Below are positions 25,320 through 34,413 of a stretch of 39,743 bases of DNA, one piece after another (the stretch's first letter is position 1; each line of letters starts with the position of its first letter). A program made the translations under genes and the position numbers. This DNA is from a bacterium (GTDB lineage Bacteria > Patescibacteriota > Minisyncoccia > Sungbacterales > GWA2-42-14), in contig JAUSFV010000018.1 of the NCBI GenBank assembly GCA_030649305.1, forward strand, positions 1-39,743, read 5' to 3'. A model generated the notes under the pieces. That model was given only the letters and a program-made list of their open reading frames with translations. It searched no databases and was not told the origin of the DNA.

Positions 25320-26978
25320 TTATTCTCTGTCCAGATACGGTGGAGCGAAATCGTCTGACTTTACGAATGTTGACCCGACGGTTCCAAGCTCAACCCATTG
25401 GAGGAGATTGGTCCACCAGCCGACTTTGCTGTTGGTTCCGGATTTCCGTCCGCCGGAGAATGGCTGGAAGTTTACCATAGCCCCTGTGGTTTTGAAATCG
25501 TAGAGATTTCCCGCTACATATCGGAGCTCTTCAAGCGCTTCGCAGTATTCATAGATATCGTTGGTATGAATCGCGCCCGTGAGACCGTAGGGAGATGTTT
25601 TGTTGCACAGTTGTTTTACTTCTTTTTCAAAACGCTCTTTCGGAAGAACGCAGATCGTTACGACGGGTCCGAAAATCTCTTCCTGCATGGTTTTGTAATG
25701 CGGGTTATCCGTTGCGATAACCGTTGGGCGGATGAACCATCCGTCCGGATTGCCACCCCCATGCACTTCTTTTACGCCATCGCGTTTCATGGTGACAGCA
25801 CGCTGTGCCTCTGTGATATATGCGGCGATTTTCTTAGTTTCACTTTCGTTAATGATCGCGCCCATATAGTTTCTGAAATCAGCGACATCGCCGACGCCGA
25901 TAGTATCCATGAAGGCACACAGCGGTTTTCTCACCTTGAGCCACATCTCTTCGGTCATATAGACGCGCGACGTTGCGGAGCACTTTCTTCCCTGTGCTCC
26001 GAATCCGCCCATGACGGTGGCAACCGCGGTGTGAATCGGATCGTAGCTGTCATACACCACAATCGCGTCTTTGCCGCCGGTCTCACCCACAAGCCGCGGA
26101 TACGAATCATATATTTCGATATTTTTCGCAATCGTCTTCCACATATCATTGAAGGTATCCGTGCCGCCGGTAAAATGCACTCCGGAAAGCTGTGGGTGGC
26201 TCATGGCAATATCGCCGATGGCCTTCCCGCTTCCATGAATGACCGTGAGTACGTCTCGCGGGAGGCCTGCCTCAAAGAGCGCTTTTAGTATAACTTTGTG
26301 GAATGAATAGACGACATCAGAAGATGGTTTTACCACGACTACGTTCCCCATGATAAGGGGTGCCGTGCAGAGGTTGCCGTTGATGGCGACGAAGTTATTT
26401 GGCGGAATCGCTAAGATAAATCCCTCAAGCGGCCGGTAATCCAGAAAATTTGACATGTCGCGATTGCTGTTTGGCTGTTGCCGATAAAGCCATGAGGCGT
26501 AGTATGCGTTGAAATTCCAGAAATCAATCAGCTCCTGTACGTCAATGAACGCCTCATACGGGTTTTTTGAGTAATCTTCCATGACAGCCGCAACCGCCTC
26601 GCAAAGATATTTCTTTTCAAGGAGCCGCGCGGCTCTTTGGAAGATATTGATGCGGATGAACCATGGAATTTGCGACCAGCGTTTTCGGGCAGTCAGCGCT
26701 GTTCCAATTGCATCATATACATGTTCTTCGCCGGCAACAGCGTAGGAGCCGAGCCGCCGGCTTAAATTATGAGGGACCAAACATTCCTTGGTTTTTCCCG
26801 TCAGTACGGGACCGTTTATCCAAAGAGGGAAGACGGTATCTCCGTATTTTGTTTCTTCGCGCAGATTTTTAATCGCGCGTTCAAGTTCCGTTCGCTCCGC
26901 TGTTCCTTTCGCGAAACTCACAAACGGTGAATTTTCCGGTTCAGGAATTCTGGGTATTACGTTCGGCATGTAGGCCAT
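25320..26978 (-). CDS. pruA: Aldehyde dehydrogenase, 1-pyrroline-5-carboxylate dehydrogenase-like
   Basis: ATG at 26978 with AAGGAGGAAAACAAG upstream; GFILAIPPNNFVAINGNL, VVVVKPSSD, HFTGGTDTF, LVGETGGKDA, GAQGRKCSATSR. Confidence 0.9.
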   Translation of the reverse strand: MAYMPNVIPRIPEPENSPFVSFAKGTAERTELERAIKNLREETKYGDTVFPLWINGPVLTGKTKECLVPHNLSRRLGSYAVAGEEHVYDAIGTALTARKRWSQIPWFIRINIFQRAARLLEKKYLCEAVAAVMEDYSKNPYEAFIDVQELIDFWNFNAYYASWLYRQQPNSNRDMSNFLDYRPLEGFILAIPPNNFVAINGNLCTAPLIMGNVVVVKPSSDVVYSFHKVILKALFEAGLPRDVLTVIHGSGKAIGDIAMSHPQLSGVHFTGGTDTFNDMWKTIAKNIEIYDSYPRLVGETGGKDAIVVYDSYDPIHTAVATVMGGFGAQGRKCSATSRVYMTEEMWLKVRKPLCAFMDTIGVGDVADFRNYMGAIINESETKKIAAYITEAQRAVTMKRDGVKEVHGGGNPDGWFIRPTVIATDNPHYKTMQEEIFGPVVTICVLPKERFEKEVKQLCNKTSPYGLTGAIHTNDIYEYCEALEELRYVAGNLYDFKTTGAMVNFQPFSGGRKSGTNSKVGWWTNLLQWVELGTVGSTFVKSDDFAPPYLDRE

Positions 26979-27021
26979 CTTGTTTTCCTCCTTTCGTTTT
27001 ATTGAGGTGTTTGGCTTTCGG

Positions 27022-27396
27022 TTATCGCTTTTTTTGCCAGAGCACGGTACCGTCTTCATGGAGTATGCGTTCTATCTCGGAATAATGAGGTTCAATAATA
27101 TCTTCAATCCGGGTGGAATCCCTCGGATTTTTTTTGGAGCACTGAAAGCGATGTGTCGAAGCGGAACTATTGGGATTTTTGACCCATACCACCGCGTCTG
27201 TGAATGTTATAGCCGGAACAGGAAGGCCTCGGTACTCTTTGATCCATTGTGTGGAAATATGATGGGTTAAGAACGTCGTATGGACGATGAGTGTCTGGCT
27301 CCACTTTTTTTCCACCAATTTCATTTCTATAAGAAGGAGGGGATTCAGGCAAAGGGTAATTCCCGCGTGATATTCACTCTTGTGTTCTTCGCTCAT
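27022..27396 (-). CDS. Hypothetical protein
   Basis: 124-aa ORF upstream of the ALDH on the same strand, no recognised family. Confidence 0.5.
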   Translation of the reverse strand: MSEEHKSEYHAGITLCLNPLLLIEMKLVEKKWSQTLIVHTTFLTHHISTQWIKEYRGLPVPAITFTDAVVWVKNPNSSASTHRFQCSKKNPRDSTRIEDIIEPHYSEIERILHEDGTVLWQKKR

Positions 27397-27492
27397 TGCG
27401 CTTCCTCGGGTTAAACAATTGTAAAAGAGCCCGCGAATATGCGATAATGGGAGCGCGTATTCCTATATCATTGGTAGCGTCTTTTTTTAAAA

Positions 27493-29679
27493 ATGTCAAG
27501 AGGTGGGAGCGAGTCAGTTGCGGATTTTTCTCCGCAGTATGACCCAAAAACCGTTGAGGATCGTATCTATAAGCTCTGGGAAGAGGGGGGATTTTTTGCG
27601 CCTGAGGCGCATAAGTCTTCGGCTGATAATTCGAACAGCAAAAAATCTTTTACTATTGTGGTGCCGCCACCGAACATCACGGGCTCTCTGCATATGGGGC
27701 ACGCTCTAAACGCGACGATTCAGGATATTTTAGTCCGGAAAAAACGGATGGAGGGGTACAAAACGCTTTGGCTTCCCGGTACGGACCATGCGGGTATTGC
27801 GACGCAAAATGTTGTTGAGAAGGATTTAAAAAAACAAGGGATTTCGCGCCATGACCTCGGCCGCGAGAAATTTCTTGAAAAAATATGGGAGTGGAAAGAA
27901 AAATACGGCAATATTATTCTGGACCAATTCAAGAAGCTCGGAGCATCTATGGATTGGTCGCGTACGCGCTTTACCATGGACGAAAAATACCAAAAAGCCG
28001 TGGCGGAAGCGTTTTTGTACTATCATAAAAAAGGATGGCTCTATAAAGCGGAGCGCGTTATTAATTGGTGTGTCCGATGCCAGACATCGCTTTCTGATTT
28101 GGAACTTGAATATAAACAAGAGGACGGAAAATTATATTTTATTCGTTATCCTCTTGTTTCGCAGAATAACGCTGAAAACTTTCTGCGTAATTCAGCGTTA
28201 AGTCCGCGTGGGTCTGCGCTTGTGGTCGCAACCACAAGACCGGAAACCATGCTTGGCGACTCCGCGGTTGCGGTGAATCCAAAAGACGAACGGTATAAAA
28301 ATCTTGTCGGAAAAAAAGCAATGCTTCCGATCCAGAATCGGGAAATCCCTATTATCGCGGATGACCATATTGAGCAGGAATTCGGAACAGGTGCCGTGAA
28401 AGTGACGCCCGCGCATGATTTCGCGGATGCGGATATGGGCGAGCGGCATAAACTCCCGTTCAGAAAAATCATTGATGAGCGCGGCAAGATGACGAAGGAG
28501 GCGGGTGCGATTTGTGAGGGATTAAAAATCGGGGAGTGTCGGGACCGTGTTGTTGCGGAACTGAAAAAAGAGGGATTGATAGAAAAAGAAGAGCCGTATC
28601 GCCACAACGTCGCGATTTGTTATCGGTGCGGCACCGTGATTGAGCCCCTGCCGAGCATGCAGTGGTTTTTGAAGATGCAGGAGCTTGCGAAAATGGCGTT
28701 GAATGCGGCGGAGTCGGGAAAGGTCCGGTTTCATCCGGAGCGATGGAAGGACGTATATATTGATTGGTTAAAAAACGTGAGGGATTGGAATGTGTCGCGG
28801 CAAATTTGGTGGGGGCATAAAATTCCGCTTGAGGGAGAGACGGATGTTTTGGATACGTGGTTTTCATCGGCATTATGGCCGGTTGCGACACTCGGATGGC
28901 CCGAAAAAACAAAAGACCTGAAAACATTTTATCCGACTTCAGTACTTTCCACAGCGCGTGATATAATCAATTTGTGGGTTATGCGGATGGTATTTTCGGG
29001 GCTTGAGCTTATGAATGAGGTTCCGTTTTCGGATGTGATTGTGCACGCGACAATTTTGACAAAAGACGGAAAGCGGATGTCAAAATCGCTTGGCACGGGC
29101 ATTGACCCCATGACCTTGATTGAAAAATACGGGGCGGATGCGACGCGGTTTGGTCTCATATGGCAGGCAATGGGCGGGCAGGATGTCCATTGGAGCGAGG
29201 AACATGTCGTTGCGGGAAAGAAATTTTGCAATAAGATTTGGAATGCGGCACGGTTTGTGCTGTCGCAGCTACCAGCTACCAGCTACTCTACAGGGCCGAG
29301 CCCTCGGGCTTTAGGCCAGCTACCAGCTTCGCCGATTGCGAATACCGATGAAGATAAAAAAATTCTGGAACGATTGGAACATGTAAAAAAAGAAGTAAGC
29401 GGGTTGATTGATACGTATGAATTCGGACAGGCGCTGCATGATTTGTATGACTTCTTTTGGCATGAATTTTGCGATATCTATTTAGAGACGGCAAAAAAAC
29501 AATTGCAAGACGAGAAATTAAAAGAAAATACAGAAGAAATTCTGTCTTATGTGTTATATACTTCACTCAAGCTTCTACACCCTTTTATGCCGTTTATTAC
29601 CGAAGAAATTTGGTCAAAGCTTCCGATCGAAAATAAAAAACATCTTATTATTGAATCGTGGCTTGGGCAGAAAGTTTAA
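27493..29679 (+). CDS. valS: Valyl-tRNA synthetase (short form)
   Basis: PPPNITGSLHMGHALN, GTDHAGIATQNVVEK, VATTRPETMLGD, DGKRMSKSLGTGIDPM. Confidence 0.97.
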   Translation: MSRGGSESVADFSPQYDPKTVEDRIYKLWEEGGFFAPEAHKSSADNSNSKKSFTIVVPPPNITGSLHMGHALNATIQDILVRKKRMEGYKTLWLPGTDHAGIATQNVVEKDLKKQGISRHDLGREKFLEKIWEWKEKYGNIILDQFKKLGASMDWSRTRFTMDEKYQKAVAEAFLYYHKKGWLYKAERVINWCVRCQTSLSDLELEYKQEDGKLYFIRYPLVSQNNAENFLRNSALSPRGSALVVATTRPETMLGDSAVAVNPKDERYKNLVGKKAMLPIQNREIPIIADDHIEQEFGTGAVKVTPAHDFADADMGERHKLPFRKIIDERGKMTKEAGAICEGLKIGECRDRVVAELKKEGLIEKEEPYRHNVAICYRCGTVIEPLPSMQWFLKMQELAKMALNAAESGKVRFHPERWKDVYIDWLKNVRDWNVSRQIWWGHKIPLEGETDVLDTWFSSALWPVATLGWPEKTKDLKTFYPTSVLSTARDIINLWVMRMVFSGLELMNEVPFSDVIVHATILTKDGKRMSKSLGTGIDPMTLIEKYGADATRFGLIWQAMGGQDVHWSEEHVVAGKKFCNKIWNAARFVLSQLPATSYSTGPSPRALGQLPASPIANTDEDKKILERLEHVKKEVSGLIDTYEFGQALHDLYDFFWHEFCDIYLETAKKQLQDEKLKENTEEILSYVLYTSLKLLHPFMPFITEEIWSKLPIENKKHLIIESWLGQKV
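28160..28219 (+). repeat. Palindromic repeat inserted in frame in valS
   Basis: TTTCTGCGTAATTCAGCGTTAAGTCCGCGTGGGTCTGCG; encodes NFLRNSALSPRGSA, same frame as the tsaD copy. Confidence 0.85.
29268..29336 (+). repeat. CAGCTACCAGCT-type repeat in frame in valS
   Basis: CAGCTACCAGCTACCAGCTACT...CCAGCTACCAGCT; encodes QLPATSYSTGPSPRALGQLPAS. Confidence 0.7.
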
Positions 29680-29711
29680 GTTTTAAAATTTTAGCAATGA
29701 CTTTAAATCAT

Positions 29712-31433
29712 ATGAAAATTCCTAAAAAATTTTTATTTTTTGTCTTTGCGGTTGCTTTGCTTTTTTTTGGTATTCGGATTTCATTCGCGCAAGTAACTAC
29801 CGGCGCCATTCAGGGGTACAAGGTTGATCAAAACGGATCTGTTTCCGATTCGGGTGCCACCATCACGATTGCCGCCATTGGTTCTTTTTCGGGCAATCCC
29901 TACAACTCGGGCCAGATCGCAGCGGCGACGTACACCGTCTCTTCATCCCAGCCCTCCGGCTACACCGTTTCCTATTCCACCAATCCCGGCGGCGGGGCCA
30001 CAACCTATCTATCGGGTTCAAGCGTTGTCGTGAGCGTGAGCGCGGGCGGCACGGTGAATTTGTGGTGGAAGTATACGCCGGTTGCGGCACCAACCACCGG
30101 CGCTGGTCTGAGTGGCATGACGAACGTGTATTCGCCGTCGGTCGTTAACTCGAACGGAATAAAAAAAATGTGGATGGGCGGTTGGCTTACCGAAGGCGAT
30201 ATTGGGCCCGATAAAATCTACCAAAGTCAGTTCTTCTCAAGCGGCTGGTCTCGGCCGGCACCTCTCAATTGGACGAATGCGGGTTATTCTCCGGGTTTGA
30301 AGCCGGGGTATCACAGCAATGATCCTTCGGTTGTCTCAGACCAGATTCGGGGTGCTTTACTCATGTATTATACCGCTCTTAGTAATCAAGCGGCCCAACC
30401 GCCGTTTCAGTTAAATCAGCATGCAGTCGGTCTTGCTATCAGCCTTGATGACGGAGGGGCGTGGACGGATCAAGGAATTGTTATGAATCCAACGGAGTCC
30501 GGGGATGGCCAGGGGGTGTGGTCTCCCGGTGCTGTCGTGGTGGGGGATGAAATTTGGGTTTACTACCATACCGGCACACAAGATTTTTCCCAACCCATTA
30601 ATTTCCGGCAGCGTTTTAGTTCCGATGGTCGTACAAAAAATGGATCACCGGAGAGGTTGCGATTTATCAATGGGACTGGGACAGTCTTAGTATCGAATCT
30701 CGACGTGACGCGCCAAGGAACTAGATTTATCATGGTCGCGAATACCCTCGACTTAAAAAGTATTGTTCGTTATGTTTCTCAGGACGGCCTTACCTGGACT
30801 ACGGAAACCGGGGTAAGTAATCCATTGGTGGCAACGACGAATGGATTTGTATTGACGCCTCATTTAGAATTTCTGTCATCCGATCGTTTCCAGGTCTATT
30901 ATGGACGAGATACCGGTGGCGGATCTCACGAAATATTATCAGTAGAATTTTCTCAACCGACAGCAAGTGTAGGCGCTACGTCGGCAGTAACAAGTATTTC
31001 GCCATCTATTCCCACCCCACTCGTATCGGTTTCGGAATCTGCTCCTTCCACGAATAATCAGCAAGCCATTCAAACTCTTCTTGATCAAATTCGGGTTCTT
31101 CAGATGCAGATTGACCAACTACAGGAAGTACAAACATCCGCCGCGCCTCCGGTTGTATCATCAACTGATTCGGGTTTGAACGGAAACAAGACTGAGGAGT
31201 TTTCCTATATTTTTAATTACAACCTTTATTATGGCTTAATGAACAATTCTGACGTCAGGGCTCTTCAGAATGTCCTTTCGCTACAGAGAATTTATACCGG
31301 ACCGATAACGGGCAATTTTTTAAAACTGACGCTGCGCGCGGTTAAAGATTTTCAGATAACGTATGGTATAAGCGCTACAGGATTTGTCGGTCCCCTGACG
31401 AGAAAGAAGCTCAATGAGTTTTCTTCTCATTAA
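29712..31433 (+). CDS. Secreted protein: N-terminal Ig-like region, beta-propeller glycosidase-like domain, C-terminal peptidoglycan-binding domain
   Basis: Signal peptide MKIPKKFLFFVFAVALLFFGIRISFA; MWMGGWLTEGDIGPDKIY...AVGLAISLDDGGAWTDQGIV; C-terminal SDVRALQNVLSLQRIYTGPITGNF...VKDFQITYGISATGFVGPLTRKKL. Confidence 0.75.
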   Translation: MKIPKKFLFFVFAVALLFFGIRISFAQVTTGAIQGYKVDQNGSVSDSGATITIAAIGSFSGNPYNSGQIAAATYTVSSSQPSGYTVSYSTNPGGGATTYLSGSSVVVSVSAGGTVNLWWKYTPVAAPTTGAGLSGMTNVYSPSVVNSNGIKKMWMGGWLTEGDIGPDKIYQSQFFSSGWSRPAPLNWTNAGYSPGLKPGYHSNDPSVVSDQIRGALLMYYTALSNQAAQPPFQLNQHAVGLAISLDDGGAWTDQGIVMNPTESGDGQGVWSPGAVVVGDEIWVYYHTGTQDFSQPINFRQRFSSDGRTKNGSPERLRFINGTGTVLVSNLDVTRQGTRFIMVANTLDLKSIVRYVSQDGLTWTTETGVSNPLVATTNGFVLTPHLEFLSSDRFQVYYGRDTGGGSHEILSVEFSQPTASVGATSAVTSISPSIPTPLVSVSESAPSTNNQQAIQTLLDQIRVLQMQIDQLQEVQTSAAPPVVSSTDSGLNGNKTEEFSYIFNYNLYYGLMNNSDVRALQNVLSLQRIYTGPITGNFLKLTLRAVKDFQITYGISATGFVGPLTRKKLNEFSSH

Positions 31434-31493
31434 AACTTTGTGGTTTTATGATTTTATAATATTCTGCGATTTTTTTGCAGGGTAACCGCGAAG

Positions 31494-31521
31494 CGAAAAT
31501 AAAAAACATCTTATTATTGAA
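31494..31521 (+). repeat. 28-bp duplicate of the valS 3' end (29628-29655)
   Basis: CGAAAATAAAAAACATCTTATTATTGAA identical at both sites. Confidence 0.97.
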
Positions 31522-31523
31522 AC

Positions 31524-32243
31524 ATGGCCGCATTTATAACTTCGTATTCCGGTTATATTCTCGTAAGTTTTTTGCCTCCGGTTCTGTGGCTGCTTTTTTA
31601 TTTGCAGGAAGACCGGCATCCGGAGCCGAAACGTATTTTGATGCTCGTTTTTTTTGGCGGGATTGGTTCCGCGATTGTTGCCGTATTTTCCGAATTATTC
31701 TTAATCGGCACGCGCCAAACACCCGGGCTTATCGCTTCTTTGTATTCGGGTCTTTTTTCAAATTATCTTTTTTTGTTCGGGTTGATCGCCTTTGTTGAAG
31801 AGTATTGCAAGTATCTGGCGGTAAAGTTTTTGGTTTTGCATAATAAGGATTTTGACGAGCCGATTGACGCGATGATTTATATGATGACCGCGGCAATCGG
31901 TTTTGCCGCGATTGAGAACGTCTTTTTTATCGTGCCGGTTTTCGGGGACAGCATTGCGTCGGGATTTATCCTGACGGCAAACCGGTTTTTGGGGGCCAAT
32001 TTGCTTCACGCGCTAAGTTCGGGCATTGTGGGGTATTTTCTCGCGCGGGCATTTTTTTCGCCTTACCGGCACCATTTTCTCGGGCTTGGTATTGTGGTCG
32101 CCTCTCTCTTGCACGCGTTCTTTAATTACTTTATCATTATAAGAGACACATTTTCGGAGAGCGTATATTTGCTGGTGCTTCTGATTCTGGTAATGACGCT
32201 GATGGTCTTGATTGAGTTTGAAATTCTTAAGAAACGTTCTTAA
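31524..32243 (+). CDS. PrsW family intramembrane metalloprotease
   Basis: FVEEYCKYLAVKFLV...AIGFAAIENVFFI...LLHALSSGIVGYFLA...LLHAFFNYF. Confidence 0.85.
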   Translation: MAAFITSYSGYILVSFLPPVLWLLFYLQEDRHPEPKRILMLVFFGGIGSAIVAVFSELFLIGTRQTPGLIASLYSGLFSNYLFLFGLIAFVEEYCKYLAVKFLVLHNKDFDEPIDAMIYMMTAAIGFAAIENVFFIVPVFGDSIASGFILTANRFLGANLLHALSSGIVGYFLARAFFSPYRHHFLGLGIVVASLLHAFFNYFIIIRDTFSESVYLLVLLILVMTLMVLIEFEILKKRS

Positions 32244-32247
32244 ATTA

Positions 32248-32336
32248 TAGAAGTCGCCCTTTACGCCACCGGCTACGCTAGACATGACGCCAATAGCGTT
32301 ATGATGGCGTATCATTTTGCGTTGTAATGGCTTCTA
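32248..32336. repeat. Imperfect hairpin element upstream of hsp20
   Basis: TAGAAGTCGCCCTTTACGC / GCGTTGTAATGGCTTCTA with inner GACGCCA...TGGCGTATC. Confidence 0.65.
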
Positions 32337-32343
32337 CGTATAT

Positions 32344-32967
32344 ATGGCAAAATCATTTTTTGACCGCCTTACCGGCAGTGTGAAGGCGGATGATGAAAAA
32401 GAATTTGGTGGGTCGCCCTATGTGCCCACGGTACCGGATACAGAGGAGGAAGAAACGGAAGAGGAGGTAACGGAAGAAGCAGAAGAGACGGAAGAGCCCG
32501 AAATTCGTGCGGCAAGCACAATGGCTCTTTCGCGTCCGCGCGCGCGCTCAGCTGTTCGCGCGCCGCGGGAGCGTAAAGTCGCGATTCGCGATGAAGACGG
32601 CTCATCGCAAACACTTTCGCGCACCGAGGAGGAAGAAGAGGGTCAGCTCACGGTTGATATTTTTGATGACGGGAATAATCTTATCATTCAATCAACGGTG
32701 GCGGGAGTGAAGCCCGAAGACTTGGATTTATCCATTACAAACGACATGATTACGATTCGCGGAAAGAGAATGCGGCATGAAGAAGTGAATGAAGAGAATT
32801 ATTATTATAAAGAATTATATTGGGGAACGTTCAGCCGTTCGGTGATTTTGCCCGAAGAAGTTGATTCGGAGCGCGCGGAGGCCGTAATTAAAAACGGATT
32901 GCTTACGGTGAAGTTACCGAAGAAACGGAAGGATGTACAGCAAAAAATAAAAGTAAAAGCTGAATAA
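32344..32967 (+). CDS. Hsp20/alpha-crystallin small heat shock protein with acidic N-terminal extension
   Basis: GQLTVDIFDDGNNLIIQSTVAGVKPEDLDLSITNDMITIRGKR...AVIKNGLLTVKLPK. Confidence 0.92.
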   Translation: MAKSFFDRLTGSVKADDEKEFGGSPYVPTVPDTEEEETEEEVTEEAEETEEPEIRAASTMALSRPRARSAVRAPRERKVAIRDEDGSSQTLSRTEEEEEGQLTVDIFDDGNNLIIQSTVAGVKPEDLDLSITNDMITIRGKRMRHEEVNEENYYYKELYWGTFSRSVILPEEVDSERAEAVIKNGLLTVKLPKKRKDVQQKIKVKAE

Positions 32968-33032
32968 ATAAAAATAAGGCTTCTTTGAAAAGAAGCCCGA
33001 AATGTATTCGTTTAATTTTTAAAAACATATGA

Positions 33033-33140
33033 ACCCCGTTAGAAGTCTTTGGCAGAAAAATTTTCTAATTGGGTAATATCAAAAAATATGTTCAATGTAT
33101 ATAGCATCAAAAAAGACAGAAGACAGACTTCTAACGGGGT
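33033..33140. repeat. Family I inverted-repeat element, copy 3
   Basis: ACCCCGTTAGAAGTC / GACTTCTAACGGGGT perfect arms; right arm overlaps GTG at 33139. Confidence 0.97.
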
Positions 33141-34410
33141 GAAAAATGTTCAGTCCAAACAAGGATTTGTTCCCGCATTCGTTATTGCGATTATTGCTCT
33201 GCTTCTTTTGGGCGGCGGGGGTTTTTATGCCGCGCGAAAGGGGCTTTTGAAGAAAAAAAGTGTGGATGATACAAATACTCCGCCGGGCCTTATGATGAAA
33301 AGTCCGATTACCGTAACGCTCGGTGCGCAAAATAATTCTGGCGAATCTGGGTCGGCACTTCTTGAAGATTTAAATGGCAAGACTAAAGTATCAATTCGTT
33401 TGAGCGGCGCGCCGTCAGGAGTGCCGCAGCCCGCGCATATTCATCTCGGAGCGTGTCCCGCGCCGGGTGCCGTGAAATATCCGCTTTCCAATGTTTCAAA
33501 CGGCAATTCCGAAACGATGCTTGAGATATCGCTTGAAAATCTTCTCAAAGAATTGCCCCTTGCCATCAACGTGCATAAGTCAGCTGCGGAGGCGGGCGTA
33601 TATGTTGCCTGCGGGGATATTACGGACGATGGCATGATGATGGATGATAAGGGAGAATTTATGGGTGAGAAAAAAGGTGAATCAATGATGGGGGAAGATG
33701 ATGATACTATGATGCAGGGAGGAGACGCGATGATGGGTCAGACAAAAGTGTTCAAAATCACCGGGCAGAACTTCGCGTTTTCCCAAAACGAAATTCGGGT
33801 GAAAAAGGGGGACCGCGTTAAAATTGAGTTTGAAAGCACGGGCGGGTTTCATGACTGGACGAACGACACATTTAACGCGCGCACCGCGCAGGTGAATACG
33901 GGCGGGAAGGCGTTTGTTGAGTTTGTCGCGGATACAACGGGAGAATTTGAATTTTATTGCAGTGTTGGGAATCATCGCCAGATGGGGATGAAGGGAAAAC
34001 TGATTGTGGAGCCGGCGCCGAGCGCTTCACTACAATTTACCGGAGCGAAACTAGCGGGGATAAACTCCCCGCTTTTGGATTTTGTGAAAGCGGATTATGA
34101 TAAGGCGCGTGCGTCGGGGAAGCTCATGGTACTTTACTTTTACGCAAACTGGTGCCCGATTTGCCGCGAAGAGTTTCCAAAAATGCAATCGGCGTTTAAC
34201 GAATTGACGACTGACCGCGTGATTGCGTTTCGTGTCAATTACAACGATAATGAAACTGATGATGCGGAGCGCGAACTCGCACGAGAGTTTGGAGTTGCCT
34301 ATCAGCATACGAAAGTGTTTGTAAAAAATGGTGTACGCGTCGGGAAATTTCCTGATAGCTGGTCAAAAGAAAAATATCTATCCGAAATTAATAAATTTCT
34401 TAGTCAATAA
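33139..34410 (+). CDS. Membrane-anchored fusion: CHRD-like domain, Met-rich linker, cupredoxin, thioredoxin-like (CPIC) domain
   Basis: GVPQPAHIHLGACPAPGAV; GMMMDDKGEFMGEKKGESMMGEDDDTMMQGGDAMMG; FHDWTNDT...EFEFYCSVGNHRQMGMKGKLIVE; LYFYANWCPICREEFPKMQ. Confidence 0.85.
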   Translation: MKNVQSKQGFVPAFVIAIIALLLLGGGGFYAARKGLLKKKSVDDTNTPPGLMMKSPITVTLGAQNNSGESGSALLEDLNGKTKVSIRLSGAPSGVPQPAHIHLGACPAPGAVKYPLSNVSNGNSETMLEISLENLLKELPLAINVHKSAAEAGVYVACGDITDDGMMMDDKGEFMGEKKGESMMGEDDDTMMQGGDAMMGQTKVFKITGQNFAFSQNEIRVKKGDRVKIEFESTGGFHDWTNDTFNARTAQVNTGGKAFVEFVADTTGEFEFYCSVGNHRQMGMKGKLIVEPAPSASLQFTGAKLAGINSPLLDFVKADYDKARASGKLMVLYFYANWCPICREEFPKMQSAFNELTTDRVIAFRVNYNDNETDDAERELAREFGVAYQHTKVFVKNGVRVGKFPDSWSKEKYLSEINKFLSQ

Positions 34411-34413
34411 TTT

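Noticed and set aside
25398-26288. 296-aa plus-strand ORF
   Set aside because: Antisense to the clearly coding ALDH gene; no recognisable domain.
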